Source: Arthrobacter agilis (lineage in GTDB: Bacteria; Actinomycetota; Actinomycetes; Actinomycetales; Micrococcaceae). From it: a DNA stretch of 64,000 nucleotides. A program made the translations under genes and the position numbers. The first letter of the stretch is position 1. The number at the start of each line of letters is the position of its first letter. Positions 8,764 to 18,019 of the stretch are shown piece by piece. Location of the stretch: the NCBI RefSeq assembly GCF_030816075.1, contig NZ_JAUSXO010000001.1, positions 3,348,001-3,412,000 on the forward strand, in the 5' to 3' direction. A model generated the notes under the pieces. That model was not told the DNA's origin, did no database searches, and saw only the letters and a list, made by a program, of their open reading frames with translations.

Positions 8764-10375
8764 TGGCTGCACCTCCGCAGTCGATGGCAGGGGACGAAGG
8801 GCCCGGTCGCGGCGAGGGTGCCGCCGACGGGGTCGGGGTCGCTGACGGATCCGGTGTTCCGGACGTTCCCGCGGTCGGGGAAGGAGTCGGCGAGGCAGTC
8901 GCGGAAGGGGCCGCCGAGGGTGTCGCCGCTGGAGCGGTGCCGGCAGAAGCCTCCGCCGTCGCGGACGGCGCGGCGGAGGGGGTTGCCGGAGTGGCAGGAT
9001 CGCAGGTCACGGCCCGCAGTTCGCTGCGCAGATCGTTGACGATCCGCTCGGCCTCCTCCAGGCCGGCCGCGGGAAGGGTCTTCGCCACCTGCGACCGCTG
9101 GTACTCCGGGAGGTTAGAGACGGGGATGTCCGTCATCTCGTAGAGCTCGCTGAGGCTGATCGGTCCCACCCGCTGTGGAACGCCGGTGAAGATGGCGACC
9201 CGGTTCTCGGCTTCCGCCACGTAGTAGCGCGTCTGGGTCCAGGTGTAGCCGAGGCCGAGGACCGCGACCAGGATGAGCGTCATCAGGGACAGGAAGGCGG
9301 GAACGATCCAGCGCCGCCTCCGCTTCCCGGTCTCGTGCCCGGTGTCCTCCCCGGCGTCGCCGTTCTCGGGATCGGCCTTGTGCGTCAGCATCATCGCGGC
9401 CCGGCGCTCGGTGGAGCGTTGCGTCACGATCGGGATCTGCCCGGTCTCCGTGGCGAGGGCCGCGGATCCGACGAGGACGTGGGGGCGGGTCAGGAGGTCC
9501 TGGCGGATGATGTCGGCGCGGATCGCGGCCCCGGGGAGGTCCCCGTTCCGGTCGATCCCGTGCGCGGCCGCTGCTTCGTCGGGCTTGTCCCGTTCCCCGG
9601 CGGCCTGCCGGGCAGGGGGGATCGAGGCGGGCGGTACGGCGTCGTCGTCGTCCGCTTCGATGACCTCGACGACGGCGATGGTGATGTTGTCCGGCGAACC
9701 CCCTGCGAGGGTCAGCTCGACGAGCGTGTCGACGCACGCGCGGATGTCCTTCGTCTCCCGCATGACCTGCTCGACGATGCGGTCGTTGAGTACCGCGTTC
9801 AGGCCGTCGGAGCAGAGCAGCCAGCGCTCGCCGGGCTCCGCGTCGAACTCCTCGAGATCGAGTTCGGGGCTGGCATCGACGTCGCCGAGGACACGCATCA
9901 GCACGTTCTTGTGCGGATGGACCTCCGCTTCCTCGGGCCGGAGGCGGCCTTCGTCGATGAGGCGCTGGACGAAGGTGTGATCGGTGGTGATCTGCGCGAA
10001 GACCCCGTCCTTGAGGCGGTAGGCGCGTGAATCACCGATATGGGCGAGCTGCAGCTTCGTGTCCTCGAGCAGGATCGCGGTCACGGTGGTACCCATCCCC
10101 GCGAGCTGCGGGTTGGTGGCGACGAGTTCGGAGAGCAGAGAGTTGGCGGTCTGGATCTCGTCCGCCAAGTGGGTGCCGGCCTTGCCGTGGTGGGTGCCGT
10201 GGTCCAGGTGGATCAGGTCCAGGACGGTGGAGGCGGAGGCCACGTTGCCGCCGGCATGGCCGCCCATGCCGTCGGCGACGACGGCCAGGTACCGGCCCAC
10301 GTAGGCGGAGTCGTCGTTCTTCGCACGGACCATGCCCACATCGGAGCGGGCGGCGAACCTCAGGGCGAGCGGCAC
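8756..10375 (-). CDS. pstP: PP2C-type Ser/Thr phosphatase PstP
   Basis: Metal-dependent phosphatase (539 aa) that reverses PknA/PknB phosphorylation. The cytoplasmic PP2C domain (about 5-235) shows RSDVGMVRAKNDD, VVADGMGGHAGG (Asp35), GDSRAY, LLCSDGL and PDNITIAVV. A linker leads to a membrane helix at about 356-379, an outside segment of some 75 residues, and a very long Ala/Pro/Ser/Thr tail (last ~80 residues) ending near a Cys. GTG start two bases after the fhaB stop. The extracellular tail is longer and more repetitive than is usual for PstP. It is the only phosphatase gene in the cluster and presumably serves both kinases. Confidence 0.93.
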   Translation of the reverse strand: MPLALRFAARSDVGMVRAKNDDSAYVGRYLAVVADGMGGHAGGNVASASTVLDLIHLDHGTHHGKAGTHLADEIQTANSLLSELVATNPQLAGMGTTVTAILLEDTKLQLAHIGDSRAYRLKDGVFAQITTDHTFVQRLIDEGRLRPEEAEVHPHKNVLMRVLGDVDASPELDLEEFDAEPGERWLLCSDGLNAVLNDRIVEQVMRETKDIRACVDTLVELTLAGGSPDNITIAVVEVIEADDDDAVPPASIPPARQAAGERDKPDEAAAAHGIDRNGDLPGAAIRADIIRQDLLTRPHVLVGSAALATETGQIPIVTQRSTERRAAMMLTHKADPENGDAGEDTGHETGKRRRRWIVPAFLSLMTLILVAVLGLGYTWTQTRYYVAEAENRVAIFTGVPQRVGPISLSELYEMTDIPVSNLPEYQRSQVAKTLPAAGLEEAERIVNDLRSELRAVTCDPATPATPSAAPSATAEASAGTAPAATPSAAPSATASPTPSPTAGTSGTPDPSATPTPSAAPSPRPGPSSPAIDCGGAANE

Positions 10376-10377
10376 GC

Positions 10378-10866
10378 CTACGGCCTCAATTCGATGACCG
10401 TCTTACCGATCCGGATGGGGACGCCCGGCTCGACGGGCAGGGCGCGGGTGAGCTGGGCACCGGCGAGGTAGGTGCCGTTGGTGGACCCGAGGTCCTCGAT
10501 GAACCAGCGGCTGCCCTGGGGGAACAGGCGTGCGTGGCGGCCCGACGCGTAGTCGTCCTCGAGGACGAGGGTGGCCTCCTGGGCCCGTCCGAGGAGGATC
10601 GGACTCGCTGCGAGGTCCAGTGTGGTCCCCGTCAGCGGACCCTCCGTGACGACCAGCTGCCGGGCGGAGGCGCGTGCCGGGGCCGGTTCCTCCACGAGTT
10701 CGGGGTGTTTGCGGATCTCGCGGGCCGTCGGCGTGCCGACCTTGTTGCGCCGGCCCACCACGAGGTCGCGGCGCAGGGCGCCCACCGTGCTGAGCACGAG
10801 GGCCCACAGCAGGATCAGGAAGCCGAAGCGCAGGAGCGTGACGGTCAGTTCCCCGGCTTCGCTCAT
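10378..10866 (-). CDS. fhaB: FHA-domain protein FhaB (FipA-like)
   Basis: 162-residue protein with an N-terminal membrane helix (about 8-28, TLLRFGFLILLWALVL) and a C-terminal forkhead-associated domain (about 80-160) that binds phosphothreonine. FHA landmarks: LLGRAQEATLVL, GRHARLF and DLGSTNGTYL. In mycobacteria FhaB/FipA links kinase signalling to FtsZ/FtsQ at the septum. The ATG at 10866 overlaps the fhaA stop as ATGA. A longer open frame upstream reads only an antisense-like Arg/Pro sequence and is not used. Confidence 0.93.
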   Translation of the reverse strand: MSEAGELTVTLLRFGFLILLWALVLSTVGALRRDLVVGRRNKVGTPTAREIRKHPELVEEPAPARASARQLVVTEGPLTGTTLDLAASPILLGRAQEATLVLEDDYASGRHARLFPQGSRWFIEDLGSTNGTYLAGAQLTRALPVEPGVPIRIGKTVIELRP

Positions 10867-11603
10867 CGCTGGGCCCCTCCGTTCTGCGTCGGTACCAGGC
10901 GGAAGGTCAGGCGGGAGCGTCCCATGGTGATCGTGGAGCCATCGGTGAGTTCGGTCTGCCCGGCGACGCGCTGTCCGTTGACGTAGCTGCCGTTGGTGGA
11001 GCCGAGATCGACGGCGTAGGTGCGTCCCTCGTGCGTGCGGATCTCGAGGTGGCGCCGTGACACACCGGTGTCGTCGACGAGGATGTCCGCCTCGGAGGAG
11101 CGACCGAGCACGATGGACCCCGAGTTGATCGAGTAGCGCTGCCCGTCGATCTCGAGGATGGGCTGGTAGCGCGTGGGCTGGTGGCGCGGGGCCGCGGGGG
11201 CGGTCGGTCCTGCGGGCCGGCGGGCGGCGGCCTGCTTCTCGATGGACGAATCGATCTCGAAGACGCCGGCCTTCAGGTCGGGGTCGTGCTCGAAGGAGAC
11301 CCGGACCGGCCCCTGGAGGCTGTACTGCTGGCTGTTGACGTGCGCGATGACGACGTCGCAGAGTTCCTCGGCGAGGGCGGAGCCCCACCGCTGGGCGAGC
11401 TCGAAGTCCGAATCGGACAGGCGCGCCGTGAAGACGTTGGGGGCGAGGGTGCGGCCCTGCGACAGGACGAGGGAACGGGTGTCCAGTTCCTTACGGAGGG
11501 CGCTGGCGATCTCGAGGGGCTGTACCTGGGAACGCGAGCCCGTGGTGAAGGCTCCCCGGACCAGTTTTTCGAGTCCGCGCTCCACATTGTCGAGAATGCC
11601 CAT
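10863..11603 (-). CDS. fhaA: FHA-domain protein FhaA (DUF3662 plus FHA)
   Basis: 246-residue cytoplasmic protein with an N-terminal DUF3662 domain (starting MGILDNVERGLEKLVRGAF) and a C-terminal FHA domain (about 160-240). The FHA domain carries IVLGRSSEADI, SRRHLEI and DLGSTNGSYVNG, the Arg/Ser/Asn residues that hold phosphothreonine. In mycobacteria FhaA binds phosphorylated MviN/MurJ and controls wall synthesis. The ATG at 11603 follows GGAGG(AGG) and is the first gene of the seven-gene minus-strand operon, so the promoter should lie just to its right. Confidence 0.93.
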   Translation of the reverse strand: MGILDNVERGLEKLVRGAFTTGSRSQVQPLEIASALRKELDTRSLVLSQGRTLAPNVFTARLSDSDFELAQRWGSALAEELCDVVIAHVNSQQYSLQGPVRVSFEHDPDLKAGVFEIDSSIEKQAAARRPAGPTAPAAPRHQPTRYQPILEIDGQRYSINSGSIVLGRSSEADILVDDTGVSRRHLEIRTHEGRTYAVDLGSTNGSYVNGQRVAGQTELTDGSTITMGRSRLTFRLVPTQNGGAQR

Positions 11604-11921
11604 ACGTCGCCTCCTCCCTCGTGTCGCCGTGTGGTGTCGGAGCCCGCCGGCAGTATGCCGAGGGGCCTCTCCCGGTCCTGGGCACGGTGATGTCCGGCCG
11701 GGCATGTTCCATCCGATACTACTGGGAGGCTCTGGGAATGGGCTTCACCCGCGGGTCCGGAGCATTACTTTGTCCTAACGATCCGTCCCTGCGGCATTCC
11801 GCCGGGGGCGGTGCCGGCCGGAGCGGCGGTGCCGTTTAGGTGATTCCCGCCCGGCTCCGCTATGCTTGACTCTGCTGTTCACAACACCGGCGCCTGGCGC
11901 AGGAGTTGGAATCTCGAAATT
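11604..11921. other. Divergent intergenic region between fhaA and tRNA-Leu
   Basis: About 320 bases with no convincing protein gene. It must hold the promoter of the fhaA-pknB operon (minus strand) and that of the tRNA (plus strand). On the plus strand TATGCT at 11861-11866 is the best -10 candidate for the tRNA, but no good -35 pairs with it. TTGACT at 11866-11871 resembles a -35 but has no -10. On the minus strand weak TAGTAT- and TAATGC-like hexamers lie 130-170 bases from fhaA. None is strong enough to name. Confidence 0.4.
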
Positions 11922-12005
11922 GCGCGAGTGGCGGAACGGCAGACGCGCTGGCTTCAGGTGCCAGTATCCGAAAGGGTGTGGGGGGTTCAAATCCCCCCTC
12001 GCGCA
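11922..12005 (+). tRNA. tRNA-Leu (anticodon CAG)
   Basis: 84-nt class II tRNA. The acceptor stem GCGCGAG pairs with CTCGCGC, followed by discriminator A. The anticodon stem CTGGC/GCCAG encloses the loop TTCAGGT, giving anticodon CAG, which reads CUG, a major leucine codon in this GC-rich genome. There is a long variable arm (TATCCGAAAGGGTG) and a T-arm GGGGG-TTCAAAT-CCCCC. The CCA end is not encoded. A strong hairpin 11 bases downstream probably ends transcription. Confidence 0.96.
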
Positions 12006-12016
12006 CATGTGATCGA

Positions 12017-12053
12017 CGACGAAGGGCCCCCGCTGAGCGGGGGTCCTTCGTCG
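12017..12053. terminator. Bidirectional hairpin terminator
   Basis: Inverted repeat with a 17-bp stem and a TGA loop: CGACGAAGG-G-CCCCCGC against GCGGGGG-T-CCTTCGTCG, with one G-T wobble. It sits 11 bases after tRNA-Leu and 19 bases beyond the dnaE2 stop, so it can serve both convergent units. No long T-run follows, as is common in actinobacteria. Confidence 0.8.
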
Positions 12054-12072
12054 TTCCCCGTCAGCGGCTTTT

Positions 12073-15000
12073 TCAGCGGAAGTCGCGGGATTTGGTGGTG
12101 GCCTTGAGCTGCAGGACCTCGATGCGGTCCGCGACGACGTTGACGACGCCCTCGGTGGACCGCTCGAGGACACCGCGCACGATCACGCTGCTGGCTTCCC
12201 GCGCCACCCGGCGGTAGCGCTGCCAGACTCCCACGGAACAGATGACGTTCACCAGCCCTGTCTCGTCCTCGAGGTTCATGAAGGTGATGCCGCTCGCGGT
12301 CGCGGGCCTCTGCCGGTGCGTCACCACTCCCGCCACTTCGATCCTCCGGCCGGATTCCGCCGTCTTCAGCTGAACGGCGGTCAGGGCACCGCGGCGCTGC
12401 AGCCTGCCCCTGGCATGGCGCACCGGGTGGTCGTCGGGGGTGATGCCCGTGGACCAGAGGTCGGAGCCGACCTTGTCGATGTCGGAGAGCTCGGGCATCA
12501 GCGGTGGCTGGATGTAGACGGCGGTCCCCTTGATCTGGCCCTCGCGTTCGGTCGATGCGGGGCCGGCGTTCCACAGCGCCTCGCGGCGGCTCAGGCCCAT
12601 CGAGTCGAACGCGCCGGACGCCGCCAGGGCCTCGAGCTGGCCCGCGTTGACGCCGGTGCGCCGCGCGAGGTCCGGCATGTCCTCGTAGGGCCCGTTCCGT
12701 TCCCGCTCCGTCACGATCCTCTCCGCGAGCTTCACCCCGAGGGACTCCACGCTGGCGAGCCCCAGCCGCACGGCGTAGTTGCCGTCGCGACGGTGGTGTG
12801 TGGAGTCGAACGGCGTGTCCGGGTCGAAGTACCCCACGGGCGCCTGCTCGTCCTCGGTGCAGCAGTCCATGCCGGTGGTCCTTCCGCGGGGGTCCGCCGG
12901 CGGGTCGTAGCCCTCGAGCGGCTCGAGGTCGGCGTGTACCCCGGAGTGCAGGATGTCGGGGCGCAGGACGACGGCGCCGTGCCGCCGGGCGTCGGCCACG
13001 AGGGTCTGCGGTGAGTAGAAGCCCATGGGCTGGGCGCGCAGGAGCGAGGCGAGGAACGCGCCGGGGTAGTGCAGGCGCAGCCAGGCGCTGACGTAGACCA
13101 GCAGCGCGAAGCTGATCGAATGGCTCTCCGCGAAGCCGAAGTTCGCGAAGGCGTGGATCTTGTCGTAGATGGTGTCGGCGACCTCGCCGGTGATCCCGTT
13201 GGATGCCATGCCCTCGTACAGCTTCGCCTTGAGGGAGTCGATCCGCTCCTCACCCCGCTTGGAGCCCATGGCGCGGCGCAGGAGGTCCGCGTCCGCCCCC
13301 GTGCAGCCGCCCACCACCATGGCCATCTGCATGAGCTGTTCCTGGAAGAGCGGTACGCCGAGGGTGCGTTCGAGGACGGGCTTGAGGTCGGGGTGGATGT
13401 ACCGGACCTCCTCCTCGCCCATCTTCCGCTTGATGTAGGGGTGCACGGCGCCGCCCTGGATGGGGCCGGGCCGCACCAGGGCCACCTCGATGACGAGGTC
13501 GTAGAACTGGCGGGGCTGCAGGCGCGGGAGCATGCCCATCTGGGCTCGGCTCTCCACCTGGAAGACGCCCACCGAATCCGCGAAGCACAGCATGTCGTAG
13601 ACGCCCTGCTCCTCCTTCGGGATGGTGTGCAGTTCCCATGTCTCGCCGAAGTGCCGCTCCACGAGGTCGAAGTTGTACTGGATGGCCGCGAGGATGCCGA
13701 GGCCCAGCAGGTCGAACTTCACCAGTCCCATCCAGGCGCAGTCGTCCTTGTCCCACTGGAGGACCGTCCTGCCGTCCATCCGTCCGTGCTCGATGGGGCA
13801 GACCTCGCCTACCGGCCGGTCCGTCAGCACCATCCCGCCCGAGTGGATGCCCAGGTGGCGCGGGAACTTCAGGACCTCCTGCGCCAGGCCGACCACGGCG
13901 TCCGGGATGTCGTGGTCGCTGCTCGAGACGAGGCCGCCCCACCGCTCGATCTGCCGGGACCAGGCATCCTGCTGTCCCGGGCTGTGGCCGAGGGCCTTGG
14001 CCATGTCCCGGACGGCGAACTTGGGACGGTAGGTGATGACATTGGCCACCTGGGCGGCGTTGAAGCGCCCGTACTTGCGGTAGACGTACTGGATGACCTC
14101 CTCGCGGCGGTCCGAGTCGAAGTCCACGTCGATGTCCGGTTCCTCGTCGCGCATGCTCGAGAGGAACCGTTCGAAGGGCAACTGGTACTTGATGGAATCC
14201 ACGGCCGTGATCTCGAGCAGGTAGCAGACGGCCGAGTTGGCGGCCGATCCCCGTCCCTGGCACAGGATGCCGTTACGGCGGGCGTAGTGCACGAGGTCGT
14301 GGACGATCAGGAAGTACCCCGGGAAGTTCTTGTCCTCGATCACCTCCAGCTCGCGTTCGATGCGCTCGCGGACGTCGGCCCGGTTCGCGTAGAGCCTGTC
14401 GGCGCCCTGCCAGACGAGTTCGCGGAGGTAGCTCATCTGGGTGTGGCCCTCCGGGAGGTCGATGTTCGGCAGCCCGGGCCTCACGCTGCGGAGGGTGAAG
14501 GCGAGATCCGCGGCGATGTCCACGGTGCGCTCCACGGCCCCGGGATAGTCCCGGAACCGCCGCACCATCTCCGCCCCGCTGCGCAGGTGCGCGGATCCGG
14601 CGGCGGGCAGCCAGCCGTCCATCTGGTCCAGGCTCCGGCGGGCCCGGACGGCGGCGAGGGCGGAGGCGAGGCGGTGCTGCTTCGGGGTGGCGTAGTGCAC
14701 GTTGTTGGTGGCGACCGTGGGTAGTCCCAGGCGGGCGGCGACGGCGGCCAGGGCGTCGTTGTGGGCGGTGTCGAGCGGATTGCCCTGGTTGATGAGCTCG
14801 ACGGCGACCGACTCCCGGCCGAACAGGTCCACGAGCATCCGCAGTTCGGCCTCGGCGGCTGCCTCGCCGTCCGTGACGAGCGCCGAGCGCACCGCTCCCT
14901 TGCGGCAGCCCGTGAGGATCATCCACTGACCCTGCGCGTGCCCGGCGAGGCGCTCCAGGCTGTAGCGGGGTTTCCCCTTCTCGGCGTCGGTTGCGAGCTG

Positions 15001-15492
15001 GGCCTCGGTGATGGCCGTGGACAGGCGATGGTAGCCGGCCGACCCGCGGGCGAGGACGAGCAGGTGCCGCCCCTCGGGGTCGGCTTCGCCGTTCTGCGGC
15101 TTGGACAGGCCGAGGGACAGCTCCGTGCCGTACAGGGTCGAGAATCCCGGGTACTTCTCGGCGGCCTCCGCGAAGTGCACCGCGCCGTACAGCCCGTCGT
15201 GGTCGGTCAAGGCCATACCCGTGAGACCGAGCCGCTGGGCCTCCTCGGCGAGGTGCTCGGGGCTCGACGCCCCGTCGAGGAAACTGAAGTTGGAGTGGAC
15301 GTGCAGTTCGGCGTAGGGCACCACCGGGCCCTCGGGAGCGGAAGCCTCCGCGGGAGCCGTGTAGGGCCCGCGCTTCCGCGACCAGGCGGGACTGTCGCCG
15401 CCGTCGGCCCCGAGGGGCGGTGCGCCCGGCCGGGTGGCCGAGAGGTTCCGTTCGAAGGCCGACCAGGGGATCGGCGGATTGTTCCAGCCCAT
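12073..15492 (-). CDS. dnaE2: Error-prone DNA polymerase DnaE2 (ImuC)
   Basis: Alpha subunit of the SOS mutasome (1139 aa), a C-family polymerase that copies damaged DNA with ImuA'/ImuB in place of a replicative beta-binding partner. Seen: the PHP domain at about 58-130 (ELHVHSNFSFLDGAS, LTDHDG), the polymerase palm with PDIDVDFDSDRREE at about residue 450, the fingers region (FANFGFAESHSISFA), and a C-terminal OB fold (FMNLEDETGLVNVICS). Length is typical of DnaE2 rather than DnaE1. ATG at 15492 follows GGGAGGG. It is last in the imuA'-imuB-dnaE2 operon, 54 bp after imuB, and ends at the strong hairpin by tRNA-Leu. Confidence 0.95.
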   Translation of the reverse strand: MGWNNPPIPWSAFERNLSATRPGAPPLGADGGDSPAWSRKRGPYTAPAEASAPEGPVVPYAELHVHSNFSFLDGASSPEHLAEEAQRLGLTGMALTDHDGLYGAVHFAEAAEKYPGFSTLYGTELSLGLSKPQNGEADPEGRHLLVLARGSAGYHRLSTAITEAQLATDAEKGKPRYSLERLAGHAQGQWMILTGCRKGAVRSALVTDGEAAAEAELRMLVDLFGRESVAVELINQGNPLDTAHNDALAAVAARLGLPTVATNNVHYATPKQHRLASALAAVRARRSLDQMDGWLPAAGSAHLRSGAEMVRRFRDYPGAVERTVDIAADLAFTLRSVRPGLPNIDLPEGHTQMSYLRELVWQGADRLYANRADVRERIERELEVIEDKNFPGYFLIVHDLVHYARRNGILCQGRGSAANSAVCYLLEITAVDSIKYQLPFERFLSSMRDEEPDIDVDFDSDRREEVIQYVYRKYGRFNAAQVANVITYRPKFAVRDMAKALGHSPGQQDAWSRQIERWGGLVSSSDHDIPDAVVGLAQEVLKFPRHLGIHSGGMVLTDRPVGEVCPIEHGRMDGRTVLQWDKDDCAWMGLVKFDLLGLGILAAIQYNFDLVERHFGETWELHTIPKEEQGVYDMLCFADSVGVFQVESRAQMGMLPRLQPRQFYDLVIEVALVRPGPIQGGAVHPYIKRKMGEEEVRYIHPDLKPVLERTLGVPLFQEQLMQMAMVVGGCTGADADLLRRAMGSKRGEERIDSLKAKLYEGMASNGITGEVADTIYDKIHAFANFGFAESHSISFALLVYVSAWLRLHYPGAFLASLLRAQPMGFYSPQTLVADARRHGAVVLRPDILHSGVHADLEPLEGYDPPADPRGRTTGMDCCTEDEQAPVGYFDPDTPFDSTHHRRDGNYAVRLGLASVESLGVKLAERIVTERERNGPYEDMPDLARRTGVNAGQLEALAASGAFDSMGLSRREALWNAGPASTEREGQIKGTAVYIQPPLMPELSDIDKVGSDLWSTGITPDDHPVRHARGRLQRRGALTAVQLKTAESGRRIEVAGVVTHRQRPATASGITFMNLEDETGLVNVICSVGVWQRYRRVAREASSVIVRGVLERSTEGVVNVVADRIEVLQLKATTKSRDFR

Positions 15493-15546
15493 GGCGTCCC
15501 TCCCTGTCCGGATGTCCTGCAGTTGTCGTGGTGGCGGGTCCCGCCG

Positions 15547-17169
15547 TCAGTCGTAGCCGGCCTCCAGCCACCACGCGTGGTCCTCGAGCAGCAGCAACCA
15601 GGCGGACCCCGAGTGGTCCACCAGCTGGAAGCGGTTGAGTACGCGCCCCTTCGGGTCCCACCAGCGCTCGTTGATCGGCCACGGGCCCGCCCAGGAGTGC
15701 ACGGGCCGGCGGACGTCGTCGGGCCCCGCGCTGAAGAAGGCCGGATCGGCGCTCAGGAGGCCGCGCGGGTCCACATCCACCGGGTTGCCGTGCGCGTCGA
15801 CGACGACGGCGGGAACGGGCTCGGCGAACACGGTCGCGGGGGCCGGACCGGGCAACCGGCCCGGCCAGGGCTGGTCGCGGTCCTTCACCGGTACCTTCGC
15901 GGACTGCTGCCCCGCCGGCGCGTCCCCCCACGGGATGTACACGCGGCGGTCCGCCAGGAGACGCCCGCCGGCGATGATCGCGGTGAGCACGGCGCCGTGG
16001 CCCAGCATGCTCTGCACACGGGCCAGTCCGTGGTGGATGCCTTCGTCCGGTCCCGTTCCCCACAGGCCGTCCGCGTGGTCAGCGAGGTCCTCGACGATCT
16101 CGGGGACGAGGTGGACCCGGGTGATGCCGGAGGTCAGGCCGTGATCGGAGGCATTGGTGCCCTGGAGCTGCCAGCGTACGCGGTCCACGACGTCGTCGGC
16201 GTCGAACCAGCGCGGGTGCTGCCACCGGCGCTCCGACGCCTCACCCGCCTCGGTCTGCAGTGATACATGCAGTGCAGTGCATACGAGGCCCGCCTCGCGC
16301 AGTGCGTCGACGAACGTCCCGGCCCGGCCCCTGAGGGCGAATGCGAGCTGGTCGATGCGGGCGAGGGGCGGCTCGAAATCGGCGGTGACGTCGAGGTGGG
16401 GCGGCGGTGTCCGGGCGACGACGCTCCGGTGGTCGAGCCCGCTGGCCTGGCGGTGGGCGATGGCCCCCTCGATGCCGAAGCGGTTGCGGACGTCGGAGGC
16501 CTTGAGCGCCGCGAAGTCACCGACGGAGCGGATGCCGAGGCGTTTGAGCAGCACCGTGAGCCTGGGCTGCTCGAGGACCTCCAGGGGATAGCTGCCGAGG
16601 AACCAGGGCGAGCCGCCCGGCGGGATGACGACCAGCTGCTCCACGTCGTCGTCGAGCTGGTCGGTGGCCCTGGCCGCCAGCTCGGCGGCGAAGGGTCCGT
16701 CCGCGATACCGATCCGCACATCGGTGAGGCCCATGGCGGCGAGGGCCTGCAGGACCACGTCCGCGGCGTTGCGCTCGCTGCCGTAGTAGCGCGCCGGTCC
16801 CTTGACCCTGATGGCGCACAATCCCGGGCGGATGACCTGCACGCCGGGCAGGACGGCCTCCACGGCCACGGCCACGGGCTCGAAGGTGCGCTCGTCGAGC
16901 GACGGATCGTACGGGAGGGACACGAGTCCGTTGCTGCGGGCCTGGGCCTCGCGGATGCGCAGGCCCCGCTTCACGCCGTCCTCGCGTGCCGCCGGGGAGC
17001 AGGCGAAGACCTCCCCGCGGTCCACGAGGACGAGGGCCGTCTCGGCGGGCAACGCGTGCTCGCGCAGCGCCGCGGTGATGGGCCAGTCCGGGCACCAGAG
17101 CATCATGGTCCGGGTGGCCGGAGCCGTACCGGCGGGTCCGGACGACCCGGCGGGCAGGGTCGGCGTCAT
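15547..17169 (-). CDS. imuB: Mutasome Y-family polymerase-like protein ImuB
   Basis: 540-residue relative of Y-family polymerases that has lost the catalytic acids and acts as the hub that binds the beta clamp, ImuA' and DnaE2. Seen: the N-terminal MMLWCPDWPITAAL, typical of ImuB, a palm/fingers region with FACSPAAREDGVKRGL, a helix-hairpin-helix-type stretch near LLKRLGIRSVGDFAAL, and a long C-terminal region ending AWWLEAGYD. The ATG at 17169 overlaps the imuA' stop (ATGA). The open frame continues far upstream, but that part is antisense to imuA' and has no family character. Confidence 0.93.
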   Translation of the reverse strand: MTPTLPAGSSGPAGTAPATRTMMLWCPDWPITAALREHALPAETALVLVDRGEVFACSPAAREDGVKRGLRIREAQARSNGLVSLPYDPSLDERTFEPVAVAVEAVLPGVQVIRPGLCAIRVKGPARYYGSERNAADVVLQALAAMGLTDVRIGIADGPFAAELAARATDQLDDDVEQLVVIPPGGSPWFLGSYPLEVLEQPRLTVLLKRLGIRSVGDFAALKASDVRNRFGIEGAIAHRQASGLDHRSVVARTPPPHLDVTADFEPPLARIDQLAFALRGRAGTFVDALREAGLVCTALHVSLQTEAGEASERRWQHPRWFDADDVVDRVRWQLQGTNASDHGLTSGITRVHLVPEIVEDLADHADGLWGTGPDEGIHHGLARVQSMLGHGAVLTAIIAGGRLLADRRVYIPWGDAPAGQQSAKVPVKDRDQPWPGRLPGPAPATVFAEPVPAVVVDAHGNPVDVDPRGLLSADPAFFSAGPDDVRRPVHSWAGPWPINERWWDPKGRVLNRFQLVDHSGSAWLLLLEDHAWWLEAGYD

Positions 17170-17993
17170 GAGGACTTCATCAGCCGGGGTTCGAACAGGG
17201 TCCCGGACGCCGGCCCGGGTGCCGCCTCGGGGGCGTCGTCGTGCAGGTGCTGCTGCGGGGGGCCCGGGAACGCGGTGCCCGCAGGGGCTCCGTGAAGGTC
17301 CGCGAGTCCCACGTAGGCGTGGCGGAGCCGCCCCGAGGGCTGGGTGGCGGTGATCTTCATGGAGCGTGCCCGGAGGTGCCCGGTCCCCGAACCGAGGCCT
17401 TCCCAGGCGCTCTCGGCCACCCCGATCGTCGAATCGCTCTGCTTCCAGTTGCCGAGGGTGATCAGGGCGGCACCACGCTGGCGCAGCCTCGCCTTCAGAC
17501 GCGCCCATTCGGTGGGGGCGAGGTGTTCCGGGGAGCGTGCCAGGACGATCGAGACGACGTCCACGAGGGCCGCCGTGACGGTGAGCCATTGGGGTCCGGG
17601 ATCGGGGACCAGGATGAGGCGTTCGAGGTTGATGCCGAAGCCCTGCGCGGCCTCCACGCTGAAATCGGGCATACCGACCACGCTGCACCACGCGCCCGTC
17701 GCGGAGGGCCCGGCGAGCAGGGCCATCGCGAGGAAGGTCGAGTTCCGGACGGAGTACGAACCGCCGGACTGGAGGCCCCCGCCGGGCAGGATCCGGGCGA
17801 GGGCCGGAACCGTGGGCAGCCGCCGGGAATCGAGCGTGCCGGCCTGCATGCTGTTGATGCGGGCCTGGAGGCCGAGGGCGACATCGGCCGTGGACCTCCC
17901 CGGGCGGCCGGCGGGGTCCGGATGTGACGTGTCCTCGGAGTCGGGGAGGGGCTCGTCCCAGGCGAGGGGATGGCCGGCGGCTGGAGGCGTCAC
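17166..17993 (-). CDS. imuA: SOS mutasome protein ImuA'
   Basis: 275-residue RecA/SulA-fold protein that promotes mutasome assembly. A core at about 50-240 contains LARILPGGGLQSGGSYSVR, where a Walker-like loop would be but without the canonical GKT, then AQGFGINLERLILVPDPG, as seen in the actinobacterial ImuA' group. The start is the GTG at 17993; no in-frame ATG exists before residue 49. The start codon is only about 10 bases from a LexA-type palindrome, and AATATT lies 5 bases upstream, so the mRNA may be leaderless. First gene of the SOS-controlled operon with imuB and dnaE2. Confidence 0.88.
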   Translation of the reverse strand: MTPPAAGHPLAWDEPLPDSEDTSHPDPAGRPGRSTADVALGLQARINSMQAGTLDSRRLPTVPALARILPGGGLQSGGSYSVRNSTFLAMALLAGPSATGAWCSVVGMPDFSVEAAQGFGINLERLILVPDPGPQWLTVTAALVDVVSIVLARSPEHLAPTEWARLKARLRQRGAALITLGNWKQSDSTIGVAESAWEGLGSGTGHLRARSMKITATQPSGRLRHAYVGLADLHGAPAGTAFPGPPQQHLHDDAPEAAPGPASGTLFEPRLMKSS

Positions 17994-18003
17994 TCCCTAA
18001 TAT

Positions 18004-18019
18004 TCGAATACGTGTTCGA
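18004..18019 (-). promoter_or_regulatory. LexA-type SOS box of the imuA' operon
   Basis: TCGAATACGTGTTCGA is a near-perfect palindrome (TCGAA-N6-TTCGA) matching the actinobacterial SOS box built on CGAAC/GTTCG half-sites. It ends 11 bases before the imuA' start codon and touches the probable -10 hexamer at 17999-18004, a position where LexA would block RNA polymerase. Confidence 0.85.
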
